Shown here: positions 9,117 to 18,008 of the stretch, one piece after another
Layout: every line of letters starts with the position of its first letter
Numbering within the stretch: the first letter of the stretch is position 1
NCBI RefSeq assembly: GCF_000299035.1
Contig: NZ_AKCS01000028.1
Location: 1 to 46,823 of the forward strand
Length of the DNA: 46,823 bases
Reading direction: 5' to 3'
DNA from: Bacillus bingmayongensis
GTDB lineage: Bacteria; Bacillota; Bacilli; Bacillales; Bacillaceae_G
Translations under genes and position numbers: made by a program
Notes under the pieces: generated by a model
Seen by the model: the letters and a program-made list of their open reading frames with translations, nothing else
Databases searched by the model: none
Told to the model about the DNA's origin: nothing

Positions 9117-10370
9117 TCAAAAATTATTTACTCTTATAGGCTCGTGTTTATGTTTAGCCCATAAATATTTCTGCAGTGAAACTCCAATTACTCCAATGAT
9201 GATAAGCCCAATCCCGCCATAAACATAGAGTTGAGTTACTCCAACCAAATGCACTAATGGGCCACTCATAGCAGGAGAAATAATTAGAACTGCGTTTGTT
9301 AAACTGCTTTGTATACCAAATACTCTTCCTACTTGATCTTGATCGGATTCTATTTGTAAAATAACTTGATTAGATACAAGCATCAATCCACTTCCAATCC
9401 CAGCGATAAAACTAATCAAATAGGCCAAAACGAAGACCGTACCGGGCGTTATCAGGCCAATCCCTCCAAAACCAATTCCCATTAAAACCATACCCCCACA
9501 TACTACCCAACCATATTGAAATTGTTTTAATTTTTGAGTTAGTAATGCACCAAGTATTCCCCCAAGACCAATAATAGAAATGATATATCCCATTTTACTT
9601 TTATCATGTGGAAATAAGCTCTTAAATAAAGTAGGGAACTGCGAGTCTACTAATTGTAATACTGCCATAGCTATTGTAACGAAAATCATAGTTGATAATA
9701 TTATCCGATTAGATAATACATAACTCCACCCTTGTAACCAAGCGGCCCAAGTGCTTTGCTTTTCCCTATCAACAGGTTTTCTTAAAAGAGTTTCTTTGAA
9801 TTTTATTGTGGGCATCAGAATCAAAGTTGCTAGTAAACAACTTATCGCTCTTATAATGAGACAGAACTCTGGCTGAAACCAGCTCAACAACACTCCTCCT
9901 ATAAGTGGACCTACTATCTTGGTTCCCTGCTCGACTATTCCGTTGATACTTACTGCCTTAGTAAGCAACTCTGGGGATACAATCTGTCTTGTTAGTGTTT
10001 GCTGTGCAGGATAATAAAAAACAATAAAAATAGAACGAATCATTAATGCTAATAAGAGCCAATGGATACTTTGTACAAATAAAAGAGCAATTGTTATTAG
10101 ACCAACCATCAGATTACAGAACATCATAATTGGAATTTTTCTAAAACGATCTGCAATAACACCTGCCCATGAGCCAAAGATAATTCCAGGAAGTGCATAT
10201 GCAACAGGAATCAACCCAATCATGGTAGGATCTACTTCCCATTCAAACCCAACAATAGTCATAATGGCTAACATATCAATAAAAACACCAAGCATAAGCA
10301 ATGAATAGGCAGAGAAAACTTGTAAATAAATCCTATTTCCTAATAGGCTTTTTGAATCGGTAGTTTTCAT
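9117..10370 (-). CDS. krsE: MFS efflux transporter, KrsE-like
   Basis: This 417-aa membrane protein has about 12 hydrophobic segments and the MFS motif region GVIADRFRKIPIM between TM2 and TM3. It lies directly upstream of krsA on the same strand with only 14 bases between stop and ATG. In the known kurstakin locus a drug-type MFS exporter (krsE) is the first gene of the operon. The start at 10370 follows TTTAAGGAGCAC. The likely role is export of, or resistance to, the lipopeptide. Substrate assignment rests on context only. Confidence 0.88.
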   Translation of the reverse strand: MKTTDSKSLLGNRIYLQVFSAYSLLMLGVFIDMLAIMTIVGFEWEVDPTMIGLIPVAYALPGIIFGSWAGVIADRFRKIPIMMFCNLMVGLITIALLFVQSIHWLLLALMIRSIFIVFYYPAQQTLTRQIVSPELLTKAVSINGIVEQGTKIVGPLIGGVLLSWFQPEFCLIIRAISCLLATLILMPTIKFKETLLRKPVDREKQSTWAAWLQGWSYVLSNRIILSTMIFVTIAMAVLQLVDSQFPTLFKSLFPHDKSKMGYIISIIGLGGILGALLTQKLKQFQYGWVVCGGMVLMGIGFGGIGLITPGTVFVLAYLISFIAGIGSGLMLVSNQVILQIESDQDQVGRVFGIQSSLTNAVLIISPAMSGPLVHLVGVTQLYVYGGIGLIIIGVIGVSLQKYLWAKHKHEPIRVNNF

Positions 10371-11047
10371 AAAATGTGCTCCTTAAATTTACTAAAACGG
10401 ATGTTTTTGTGTACACAATACCTCTTTTTTGCACATAATTTATAACTCTACATATATCTACCTAAAATTTAATACTATTCAAACTTCAATAACTATAAAA
10501 TTCAATATCTTTGGTTTAATTTATGCATTCAAATATATTTATTTTTAGTTCTTACACATTCACTTCTGACTTTAAATGATCTTTTTCACCTATAAACGTA
10601 GACGAATTAAATGATTTCTAGTTATATCGTCATTACAACAACAGTAAAAAACGAGAATATTTCATTAATTTATCTGAACAATTTTCTTTGATTTTCATAT
10701 TCTACAAGCCAAAACTCTACTCAATGAAAATAATCAATTAATAGCTCTGTAACCCTAAAATTTACAATAGTTAAACCATCCAAATCAAACCCCTTTTCAG
10801 AATTGTCTTTTTTTTCTATTTAAAATACTATCACACAACTTTTCTAGCTACTATCTTCATAAAGTTGAAATAATCAAATTAGAAAATTCAGATAAAAAAT
10901 AGGATAATTTACCAAATCACCAATTGCATTGATTATAAAAGACCTTATTTTGTCCTGAATTAAAGCTAATGCGTAAATACAAACAAAACCAGCAAAACAC
11001 CTTTTATATGTCGTACTGGTTTTGTTGAAGTCCATCTTGAATTGTAG
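10371..11047. other. Gene-free AT-rich region upstream of the kurstakin operon
   Basis: About 680 bases with no credible ORF. It must hold the leftward promoter of krsE-krsA. I could not identify a convincing -35/-10 pair or an NprR-type site by eye. At its right edge lies an inverted repeat (ACAAAACCAG at 10983 with CTGGTTTTGT at 11016, 23-base loop). It has no T-run on either side, so a terminator role is doubtful. Confidence 0.4.
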
Positions 11048-11801
11048 CTAGTTCAACGTGATCATAAATTCTGAGTTCGGTGTCCCAGCAAATACAACAG
11101 TTCCGTTCTTCGGCAGTTTTACTTTGTTATTGCCGCTCACAACGGTAAAATTAACGCAAACTCCCTTCTCATCATACACCGCGAACGAACTCTTCGATGG
11201 CAACGTTACGGACATTATTTTCCCGACTGCCGATTGCGGGATTGTAAACCATTTCGCATGCCCATTTGCTTGCAGCGTAACTTTGGATGATTGGCCTGCA
11301 TCAATTGGTTTTACGTTAGATTCACTTACGTATAACAACCCAGCCATCTCCATATATTCATTGCTGCCTTCTGTATAGAAGTGCGTTTCCGTCGTATCAC
11401 GGCCATTCATCACAGGAATCTGGAGCTGATGCGTTGCGGTATTCGGACCTGTAATTTTTCTGCCATCCCAATAGCCCGCCAGGCCTTCCTTGCGAGTAAT
11501 TTGTGTAGTAAGAAGTTTCGGTTGTACGAGATATTCAATAGAACTAAATTTCTCGTTCACAAGATAGAACTTGACGCCTTCCCGCTTTGCCCATGCAGCA
11601 GCGGCTTTCTTCGATAGCACGTTGTCTTCTAGTTTCTCAGCTAAATAGTGAGTCATCACACCTTGCCCTAAGCCTGGATGCGATTTATATGCGCTCTCCC
11701 TCAAATAAGTTCTTCCATTCTTCTCGGTCACGAAGTTGAGCTTGGAAGTACCCTTCTCATTAATAAAGCTTCCATCTGCAGTATATACATATTTTTCTTC
11801 T
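11048..11801 (-). pseudogene. C-terminal fragment of a probable secreted protein, cut by an IS240-like element
   Basis: The frame is open from the IS end at 11801 to the stop at 11048, about 250 codons. It has no proper start codon and no signal peptide. A GTG at 11731 is only an internal codon, since upstream in-frame codons such as YVYTADG continue to the IS boundary. The protein is rich in short beta-type segments. The family is not recognised with certainty; it may be the C-terminal part of a beta-lactamase-like serine hydrolase. The base composition is more GC-rich than its neighbours, which suggests a different origin. The upstream half of the gene is not in the window. Confidence 0.55.
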
Positions 11802-12660
11802 GGTTCTGGTGCAAAAAATTCAAGGCTCTTGCAAGTAATCTCCTAAACTTGGACATACTGATAGTATGAATCTAAAAAAGGTGTGATCAGTATGGAAAAG
11901 GAAAATTTGTTTAAATGGAAACATTATCAGCCTGAACTAATCTTATTAACGGTAAGGTGGTACCTACGGTACAATTTGAGCTTCCGTAACCTGGTAGAAA
12001 TGATGGAGGAAAGAGGATTATCAATGGCTCACACCACCATTATGCGTTGGGTTCATCAATATGGACCTCAATTAGAAGAGAAAGTACGACATCATCTTAA
12101 ATTAACAAATGATTCGTGGAGAGTCGATGAAACTTATATTAAAGTAAAAGGTCAATGGATGTACTTATATCGTGCAGTTGATTCAGAGGGGAATACAATT
12201 GATTTTTATCTAAGTAAATCAAGAGATAAGCAAGCAGCCAAGCGCTTTTTCAAGAAAGCCTTGGCTTTTTCGTATGTTTCTAAACCTCGCGTGATAACTG
12301 TAGATAAGAACCTTGCCTATCCTGTAGCGATTCAAGAGTTGAAAGAAGAGAAACATATGCCTGAAGGCATACAACTAAGGCAAGTTAAATATCTCAATAA
12401 TATAGTGGAACAAGACCACCGGTTTATTAAAAAACGAGTTCGTTCTATGTTAGGATTAAAGTCATTTAAAACAGCAATCTCTATATTGAGTGGTGTTGAA
12501 GCCATGCATATGATGAAAAAGGGGCAACTTGTTTTACCGGGCAAGTCTGTCCAAAACCAGAAAGAATTTATTCATAAATTGTTTGGCTTAGCTTCATAAG
12601 ATAGAAATCAAGAGAAAATTGCTACTCTATGTTTCTAACTAATATTTTTGCACCAGAACC
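11802..12660 (+). mobile_element. IS240-like element (IS6 family), complete copy
   Basis: An 859-bp element with inverted repeats GGTTCTGGTGCAAAAA. It is nearly identical to the inverted copy at 25945-26802. It has no 8-bp direct repeats (TTTCTTCT on the left, ATATAGTG on the right). Its right end abuts the middle of another IS240 copy, and its left end cuts a secreted-protein gene. Confidence 0.92.
11892..12599 (+). CDS. IS240-type transposase
   Basis: A 235-aa DDE transposase. The triad is in [22 protein letters not shown] and [13 protein letters not shown]. The conserved N-terminal region is HYQPELILLTVRWYLRY. A GTG at 11883 would add three residues; ATG 11892 is the more likely start. 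The frame is intact. It differs from the copy at 26006 by only a few residues (MMKKGQLVLPG against MMQKGQLVLPD). Confidence 0.92.
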   Translation: MEKENLFKWKHYQPELILLTVRWYLRYNLSFRNLVEMMEERGLSMAHTTIMRWVHQYGPQLEEKVRHHLKLTNDSWRVDETYIKVKGQWMYLYRAVDSEGNTIDFYLSKSRDKQAAKRFFKKALAFSYVSKPRVITVDKNLAYPVAIQELKEEKHMPEGIQLRQVKYLNNIVEQDHRFIKKRVRSMLGLKSFKTAISILSGVEAMHMMKKGQLVLPGKSVQNQKEFIHKLFGLAS

Positions 12661-12923
12661 ATATAGTGGAACAAGATCACCGTTTCATTAAGAAACGTGT
12701 ACGTTCTATGTTAGGATTCAAGTCATATGAAACAGCCACTTCTATATTGAGTGGCGTTGAAACCATGCATATGATGAAAAAAGGACAACTTCACTTACAG
12801 GTGAAGTCTGCCCAAAATGAAGTTAGATTCATACATAAATTATTTGGAATTGCATCATAATCTACCATTGAACAGTCTATGCAGGTTTCTATGCCTCTAT
12901 CAAATGATTTTTGCACCAGAACC
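12661..12923 (+). mobile_element. IS240-like 3' remnant
   Basis: The last 263 bp of a second IS240 variant. It starts abruptly inside the transposase gene at the codons for IVEQDHRF and ends with the inverted repeat TTTTTGCACCAGAACC. It matches the degenerate copy at 28348-29198 better than the adjacent full copy (GFKSYE and HLQVKSAQNEV). The neighbouring full copy therefore entered or recombined within it. The stop codon of the next gene lies 8 bases beyond its end. Confidence 0.88.
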
Positions 12924-12930
12924 CTTAATC

Positions 12931-13599
12931 TTATATCTTGTTCAAAACAAACGCTTCAAGATCCCTTTCCGTAAAGTCATTCTCAACTTGATGAACAATG
13001 CCGTTTTTCAATACAAGAATCTCATCGCCGATTTTATGAGAAATCGGAATCATATGTGTTGAAATGAATACGATGTTTCCTTTACTTACATATTCTTTCA
13101 ATTTTTTATGCATCATATCAATATTTATTGGATCCAACGACACTAACGGTTCATCTAATAACAACACTTTAGGTTGCAACAAAAAAGCAATCGTCAAAGC
13201 TAATTGATGCTTCATTCCATGAGAGTAATTGACTACTAGTTCATCCGAAAAAGATTGTATACCTGAATATTCAATGAAAATCTTTAATTTCTCTCTTGTC
13301 ATATTCATATTATGTAATTTTTGTACAAAATCTAGATTATCAAATCCTGATAAGAAATCCAGAAATGTAGGTTTTTCTGATACATAATAGCAAACTTCAT
13401 CCAATTTTTGACGTGGATTAGTTTCGATACTACCTCCGTTATAATGCAACATGCCAGATAAAATCTTCATCAAGGTTGTTTTTCCAACGCCGTTTCTTCC
13501 CAATAAACAGTAAACTTTCCCAGATTCAAGCTGAAAATTGGCTTTCTTTAAAATTTCTTGCTTGTATGTTTTTTGTAAATTTGTCACTGTAATTTTCAT
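12931..13599 (-). CDS. ABC transporter ATP-binding protein of the left bacteriocin-type operon
   Basis: About 222 aa. Walker A is GRNGVGKTT, the signature is a degenerate YSHGMKHQLA, and Walker B is VLLLDEPLVSLDP, followed by the switch His in STHMIP. It is similar in size and motifs to CirD-type ATPases of circular bacteriocin clusters and to the ATPase at 40751 here. ATG 13599 is chosen over 13617 because GTGGAGTGAG precedes it and MKITVTNLQKTY is the usual N-terminus. It is the last gene of the operon. An IS240 remnant begins 7 bases after its stop, so any further downstream genes may have been lost. Confidence 0.88.
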   Translation of the reverse strand: MKITVTNLQKTYKQEILKKANFQLESGKVYCLLGRNGVGKTTLMKILSGMLHYNGGSIETNPRQKLDEVCYYVSEKPTFLDFLSGFDNLDFVQKLHNMNMTREKLKIFIEYSGIQSFSDELVVNYSHGMKHQLALTIAFLLQPKVLLLDEPLVSLDPINIDMMHKKLKEYVSKGNIVFISTHMIPISHKIGDEILVLKNGIVHQVENDFTERDLEAFVLNKI

Positions 13600-13606
13600 A
13601 AATATC

Positions 13607-14167
13607 TCACTCCACAATAAATTCTAACAATTTCGGAGTCACAAATGCTTCTATAAAAGAAGCAATTAAAAAAATACATACCATGACACCAATAAGCTTC
13701 ATAATTTCATTCCTGCTCTCAACATAGAATATCTTTTTCTTATACACCCAATTAATCAAAAATCTGAAGCTAATCGTAGAAAGATATACATTAATTGAAA
13801 TCGCAACAACTTCAACAACACCATGAGTCAATAAAGCTGTGAGCGAATACAGAAAAGACCCACTGTACGTATACGCACCATAAGCAGCAAAAACAATTAG
13901 GTAAAAATCATACAAGAAAAATACAGTTGAAATAACTCCAAAAGACAAAATACCTAATAAAATAAAAGTGAAAGAAGACAAAGTGTTATGAATAAAAATG
14001 TCATACCACTGTACATACTTGACTAATTCCGAACTGTTAACTCTCTCCAATGCTACATCACTAAAAAAAATAAAGATGTACGCACTTGCAAACAAAACTC
14101 CATAAATCAACAAAATCCAAAGAACCATTTTGTTAAAAATTTTTTTCAAATCAATCAAATTAATCAT
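13607..14167 (-). CDS. SpoIIM/DUF95-type membrane protein of the left bacteriocin-type operon
   Basis: A 186-aa protein with about five hydrophobic segments. It has the layout of DUF95 (stage II sporulation M-like) proteins, including the central LLGILSFGVIS and LTHGVVEVVA stretches. It resembles the protein at 41410 in this window (GVLSFGLSS, LLPHGITEML). DUF95 proteins are a hallmark of circular bacteriocin gene clusters, where they take part in maturation, secretion or immunity. Its start overlaps the end of the upstream gene (ATGATTAA), showing translational coupling. Confidence 0.85.
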   Translation of the reverse strand: MINLIDLKKIFNKMVLWILLIYGVLFASAYIFIFFSDVALERVNSSELVKYVQWYDIFIHNTLSSFTFILLGILSFGVISTVFFLYDFYLIVFAAYGAYTYSGSFLYSLTALLTHGVVEVVAISINVYLSTISFRFLINWVYKKKIFYVESRNEIMKLIGVMVCIFLIASFIEAFVTPKLLEFIVE

Positions 14168-15665
14168 ATTTAAATCCTCTTATTTTCGCAATTTTATCCA
14201 CAGTCCATATGCTTAATCCATATACACAAAAAATAGGAACAAAATAAGAAAAGACTATGTTAATAAGACCAAAACCATGCAGTAAAAACTGAACCCCAGC
14301 AATAATCAAGAAAAATATAATAATATATAATTTCCCAATCTTTTTAAAAAATTTTTCATCAAACAATACTTCAAATCTATAAATACATCTGCAATACAAA
14401 TACATACTACAAATAATTAATACAGATCCCAACAGAAAGAATCTCAAAGCAGTCGTATCAAACTGTACTGTTTTTGTCAGAAAAAAAATTCCAATCATCA
14501 AAGTGAATTGTACTAATAAAGGAAAAGACAACATAAAAGCAGTATAAAACGTAGTAGTACTATGTCTTTTGCAAAGCAATATAACTCGAACTGTATCATA
14601 GTTCAAAAACAAAACAACTAGTATATAAGCTGAAAAATAAGAAATATCCACCATTTGCACACCAATCAGAGAGCTAAACATAAGTACAAAAAGAGTTCCA
14701 ATATACACAAGTAAAAAATCAGTATTTACAATCCCATATGCCCTTGAAAAGTTCAAGAATATATACAAAGAATGCTTCTTCAAAAACGAATAATCCATAA
14801 AATGAGATGGTCTTTCCTTTTCAATACACAACTTTTCTGAAAAGAAATACAACAAACTACTACAAACAAAAATAACGATAAATACAAAAACATAACTTAT
14901 TAGATTAATCTTATACTCGTATAAATTAAATTCCGACAACACTTCCAAATTCGTGATTGATTTCGCCAATCCCTCATTTAAAATATTATGAAACAAAGCA
15001 CTCAAAAAAGAATACAAATATGTTTGATATAAGGATAAAACAAGACAAATACAGATATAAAAAATTGGCATCAACAACCTATGAATTCCAACTGTATATC
15101 TATCACTAAATACAAAAACAACAAATTTAACGAAACCAATTATGAATCCCATATATAATAAACCAATTAAAGATTGTCCCATAAAACTGAATCCTGTAAT
15201 CCCATTTAAAATTGTCTGCATAATAAAAAAAGGAAGCGAAAATAAAAAGATAAACCCCCAAGTCAGTACAACACCAAGATACTCATTCATCAAAATCAAT
15301 CTTTTTTTCTGTTTAAAAGCAAGATTACTTTCAATTGCATAACTACGAAGATCAGCACTAACGCTATAGTTAATCATCATAAGAACACACAACAAAATAT
15401 AAAGAATAATGATAATATTCATTCTTTCTATAGATAATGGAATGTAATGGAACAAAATTTGAAACAGCGATGCCAATACAAACCAAAAAACATATATAAC
15501 CAAGAGTGAAACTTTAAGATATGATTTTAAATGAAATAGAAAACGGCGTACCGTACTTGATTGTAATCCAAGTCCGTCGCCGGCATATAACATATGATTC
15601 AATAAAATTTTGCATATTTTGCTAGTTAATAGATAAATGAACTGTAAGTTCAAATTAAATCCCAC
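14160..15665 (-). CDS. Large multi-spanning membrane protein, circular-bacteriocin B type
   Basis: A 501-aa protein with more than ten hydrophobic segments and no obvious catalytic motif. Size, topology and position between the peptide gene and the DUF95/ATPase pair fit the B proteins (AS-48B, CirB type) of circular bacteriocin clusters. Those proteins are needed for maturation or export. The 524-aa protein at 39163 is its counterpart in the right cluster. The start at 15665 is GTG with a weak site. An in-frame TGA upstream rules out a much longer N-terminus, so an unusual start a few codons earlier is possible. Confidence 0.75.
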   Translation of the reverse strand: MGFNLNLQFIYLLTSKICKILLNHMLYAGDGLGLQSSTVRRFLFHLKSYLKVSLLVIYVFWFVLASLFQILFHYIPLSIERMNIIIILYILLCVLMMINYSVSADLRSYAIESNLAFKQKKRLILMNEYLGVVLTWGFIFLFSLPFFIMQTILNGITGFSFMGQSLIGLLYMGFIIGFVKFVVFVFSDRYTVGIHRLLMPIFYICICLVLSLYQTYLYSFLSALFHNILNEGLAKSITNLEVLSEFNLYEYKINLISYVFVFIVIFVCSSLLYFFSEKLCIEKERPSHFMDYSFLKKHSLYIFLNFSRAYGIVNTDFLLVYIGTLFVLMFSSLIGVQMVDISYFSAYILVVLFLNYDTVRVILLCKRHSTTTFYTAFMLSFPLLVQFTLMIGIFFLTKTVQFDTTALRFFLLGSVLIICSMYLYCRCIYRFEVLFDEKFFKKIGKLYIIIFFLIIAGVQFLLHGFGLINIVFSYFVPIFCVYGLSIWTVDKIAKIRGFKYD

Positions 15666-15718
15666 TTTCTCTCTATAAATAAAACCCTCTTTTCAAAATT
15701 TTGTTTTAATTCTCTATC

Positions 15719-16039
15719 TTAATGCTTAGCTAATGTTTCAATATGATTATCTAACAAATACGTGATAAGTGAATCACCAAGTACGCTAATAACCAACGCA
15801 ACAACATTCCAACTAAATGCTACTGTCAATGCCTTTTTCAAACCTTTACCAGCCTTCCATGCTCTTCGTGCACGATATAATCCTGTAAGTGCTGCTGAAT
15901 AAGATAATCCTGAAACAATGTTAGCCATTTCGAACGTCACACCCATGCGTGCTAATGATACAATTACAGTCATTGCAGCACATAAGCCTAAGATACCTAA
16001 TAACTCTTTTTTTGAATTTTTCAAAGTAAATGTATTCAT
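15719..16039 (-). CDS. Candidate bacteriocin precursor or small membrane peptide (106 aa)
   Basis: A small, basic, hydrophobic protein. It has an N-terminal hydrophobic segment after a charged start (NSKKELLGILGLCAAMTV) and a positively charged stretch (YRARRAWKAGKGLKK) between further hydrophobic helices. The length matches AS-48 prepeptide (105 aa with a 35-aa leader), and it occupies the structural-gene position before B-type, DUF95 and ATPase genes. Against this, the C-terminus (ETLAKH) is not the hydrophobic end usual for circularised peptides. The AGGAGGG site lies inside the end of the upstream gene. A bacteriocin precursor is the best guess; an immunity-type peptide is the alternative. 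Confidence 0.55.
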   Translation of the reverse strand: MNTFTLKNSKKELLGILGLCAAMTVIVSLARMGVTFEMANIVSGLSYSAALTGLYRARRAWKAGKGLKKALTVAFSWNVVALVISVLGDSLITYLLDNHIETLAKH

Positions 16040-16045
16040 TTTCCT

Positions 16046-16579
16046 TTACCCTCCTAAAGAAATATTTGAAAAAACAAGATAACTAATAAAAACAAAAATT
16101 GTGAAAAGAAGAGGTTTTAACCAATGTACATCAGCCAACTTTTTTAGCAACCAAAAAAGAACAATAAAGCCAAGAATCAACAATGGATTTGTAACAATTA
16201 CCAAGAAACTAACATTACCTTTGTATAAAAACAATTCCCATATAACCACTAGAGACAATAAAAAATTAAAAATAAGTGTTATACGATAGAAAGTCTTAAA
16301 ATCTATCAAAATTCTAAAAATAAATCTTGCAACCAAATAAGCAATACATGCTCCAAAAAACATTTGAACAATAATAAAAAGTATAATCAGAACAATTATA
16401 ATTCCTATAATTGCAAAACCAGGTGTTCCTTTTTCATTAATTAAATCAATTAAAGCACGAAATTCACTTGTTCCCATGTCCATGTAGATCGAAATTACCA
16501 CAGAAACAACCGAAAAAATAAATGCAATTCCAAATAAAATATATGTAGTAAATTTACCGCTTTTAATCCAATTCATCAT
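16046..16579 (-). CDS. Membrane protein, first gene of the left bacteriocin-type operon
   Basis: A 177-aa protein with five predicted membrane helices, reminiscent of Yip1-like small membrane proteins. The family is not certain. It is the first gene after the promoter at 16665-16693, and its last codons contain the ribosome binding site of the next gene (6-base gap). In the right cluster a 190-aa membrane protein (38100) occurs next to the precursor, so the two may have the same role. Confidence 0.6.
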   Translation of the reverse strand: MMNWIKSGKFTTYILFGIAFIFSVVSVVISIYMDMGTSEFRALIDLINEKGTPGFAIIGIIIVLIILFIIVQMFFGACIAYLVARFIFRILIDFKTFYRITLIFNFLLSLVVIWELFLYKGNVSFLVIVTNPLLILGFIVLFWLLKKLADVHWLKPLLFTIFVFISYLVFSNISLGG

Positions 16580-16664
16580 TTTTTATACCTTCCTCATATT
16601 TATAACTATAATTCGCAATAACATAAAAATTAGTTTTTTCAAAATAATCAATCTTACAAAATCT

Positions 16665-16693
16665 ATTATAATATTACAAATAATTACTTTCAA
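16665..16693 (-). promoter_or_regulatory. Sigma-A promoter of the left bacteriocin-type operon
   Basis: On the minus strand, TTGAAA (16693-16688) and a perfect TATAAT (16670-16665) are separated by exactly 17 bases. They lie about 85 bases before the start at 16579. This is the clearest promoter in the window. Confidence 0.75.
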
Positions 16694-16761
16694 GATAATA
16701 TTTGGGTTTTTGTATTTTTTATCAAAATATACATATTTGGACTTTAGTTGATAAAGAAAAA

Positions 16762-16790
16762 TAACGATCTAGAAAATCGTTACTTTTTTG
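16762..16790. terminator. Bidirectional hairpin terminator
   Basis: TAACGAT (16762) pairs with ATCGTTA (16776). The stem is followed by a T-run on the plus strand (CTTTTTT) and also on the minus strand (ATTTTTC). Confidence 0.6.
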
Positions 16791-16811
16791 TGCTTAAAAG
16801 GTTTGTATAGA

Positions 16812-16858
16812 AATAAAAAAAGACTTCATATATTGAATTCATCAACATATGAAGTCTT
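16812..16858 (-). terminator. Rho-independent terminator, leftward
   Basis: An inverted repeat of AAGACTTCATAT and ATATGAAGTCTT. Read leftward, the second arm runs into TCTTTTTTTATTT. It would terminate the truncated gene at 16906. Confidence 0.7.
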
Positions 16859-16905
16859 GTGTTTTATCAATCTATTTTATTGCTTTAATAGCATGTACCT
16901 TATAA

Positions 16906-16997
16906 TCAATCAGTTGTGATATATGGGTACCAATCATCTTCTATTTCTTTAACTTTCTTCATACTGTTTCCACGAGTATGAATTCTATACATTGGCT
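16906..16997 (-). pseudogene. 3' end of an unknown gene, cut by an IS6-family element
   Basis: From the IS end at 16998 a leftward frame runs for about 30 codons, contains MYRIHTRGNSMKKVKEIEDD, and ends with TGA at 16906. A good terminator follows at 16812-16858. This looks like the true end of a real gene whose body has been removed. The short piece has no recognisable family. Confidence 0.45.
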
Positions 16998-17806
16998 GGT
17001 TCTGTTGCGAAGTTTTGTTAAGGTTAAGTGGTGCCAACAAAAAGTTATACATTTTATGCGATTGTTAGTAGCTCCTGTAATTCATTGTATGTCGAAAAAC
17101 CGAAGTCTGAGCCAAGACTTCGGTTTCGTTTATATAGAGCATGAATGGTTTCGATGCCTTTCAAGGTACGGGAAGCGTGGTGAAGATTTTGAAATCCTGC
17201 GGATTTGGAAAAACATCGCTTCACATGCCTATGGTCCTGTTCAATGAGATTGTTCAAATGCTTGATTGTACAATGAGTTGTATGTATATAAAAGCCTTGT
17301 TCTCTTAATTTGTTAAATGCGCAAAGTAATGCTGGTGCTTTGTCTGTAGTGAGAACCGCTGGTTCTCTAAACGTTTTGACTAATCTTTTCATAAAGGCAT
17401 AGGCAGCCTGATGATCCCGTTTTTTACGAAGTTGAATATCCAATGTGTGCCCGTCTTTATCAATTGCACGATATAAATAACACCATTTTCCTTTGACTTT
17501 TATATAGGTTTCATCTAGTTTCCAAGATAATTGAACGTTTTTATTTTTCTTCTTCCAAATTTGATAGATAAGATTTCCATATTCATGAATCCAGCGCATG
17601 ATGGTTGTTGGGTGAACCGAAACACCACGTTCTTTCAAGATTTCAGATACATCACGATAGCTTAAAGAAAAACGACAATAGTAGCCCACGGCTACCAAAA
17701 TAATATCTTTTTTAAACTGTTTCCCTTTAAAATACCCCATATATCATTCTCCTGCTCACACTTTTTCTACAGGTTATCTTAGTTTAGAAATCTTTGCAAC
17801 AGAACC
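16998..17806 (-). mobile_element. IS6-family insertion sequence, complete copy
   Basis: An 809-bp element with ends GGTTCTGTTGC and GCAACAGAACC. Flanks are CATTGGCT and AATTTATT, so there is no target duplication. Its right side abuts the last 97 bp of an IS240 copy. It is very similar to the element at 43873-44681. Confidence 0.9.
17054..17740 (-). CDS. IS6-family transposase
   Basis: A 228-aa protein with an intact frame. The DDE motifs are in [19 protein letters not shown] and LIEQDHRHVKR. It starts MGYFKGKQFKKD after a CAGGAGAATG site. Compared with the copy at 43939 it has a few changes near the C-terminal catalytic region (RCFSKSAG for RRFSKSAG). Confidence 0.9.
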   Translation of the reverse strand: MGYFKGKQFKKDIILVAVGYYCRFSLSYRDVSEILKERGVSVHPTTIMRWIHEYGNLIYQIWKKKNKNVQLSWKLDETYIKVKGKWCYLYRAIDKDGHTLDIQLRKKRDHQAAYAFMKRLVKTFREPAVLTTDKAPALLCAFNKLREQGFYIHTTHCTIKHLNNLIEQDHRHVKRCFSKSAGFQNLHHASRTLKGIETIHALYKRNRSLGSDFGFSTYNELQELLTIA

Positions 17807-17903
17807 AATTTATTCATAAATTGTTTGGCTTAGCTTCATAAGATAGAAATCAAGAGAAAATTGCTACTCTATGTTTCTAACTAATATTTTTGCACCAGAA
17901 CCA
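17807..17903 (+). mobile_element. IS240-like right-end remnant (97 bp)
   Basis: The sequence is identical to the last bases of the complete copy ending at 12660. It covers the last transposase codons (KLFGLAS) and the inverted repeat GCACCAGAACC. The left part was lost at the IS6 junction at 17806. Confidence 0.88.
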
Positions 17904-18008
17904 TTTTTTATATAGTAGAAGTGAAGAAAGGGTCGTGGGTGCTTTGGGATTTTGAATCCGTAAAAAAAACTGACCTTCTTCACTTACCCTATTTAAATCA
18001 GTTTTTAG
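17904..18008. other. Short island with an imperfect inverted repeat
   Basis: About 105 bases between two IS elements, with no gene. It holds an imperfect inverted repeat (GAAGTGAAGAAAGG near 17918 and CCTTCTTCACTT near 17974). The repeat could be a hairpin or the two ends of a small mobile fragment. No transposase or known end sequence was recognised. Confidence 0.35.

Noticed and set aside
10983-11025. Inverted repeat as a terminator of the truncated secreted-protein gene
   Set aside because: The loop is 23 bases and no T-run follows on either strand. Its role remains open.
11058-11378. Plus-strand 106-codon ORF opposite the truncated secreted-protein gene
   Set aside because: The minus frame has the better protein composition and is cleanly cut by the IS. 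The plus frame is its mirror.
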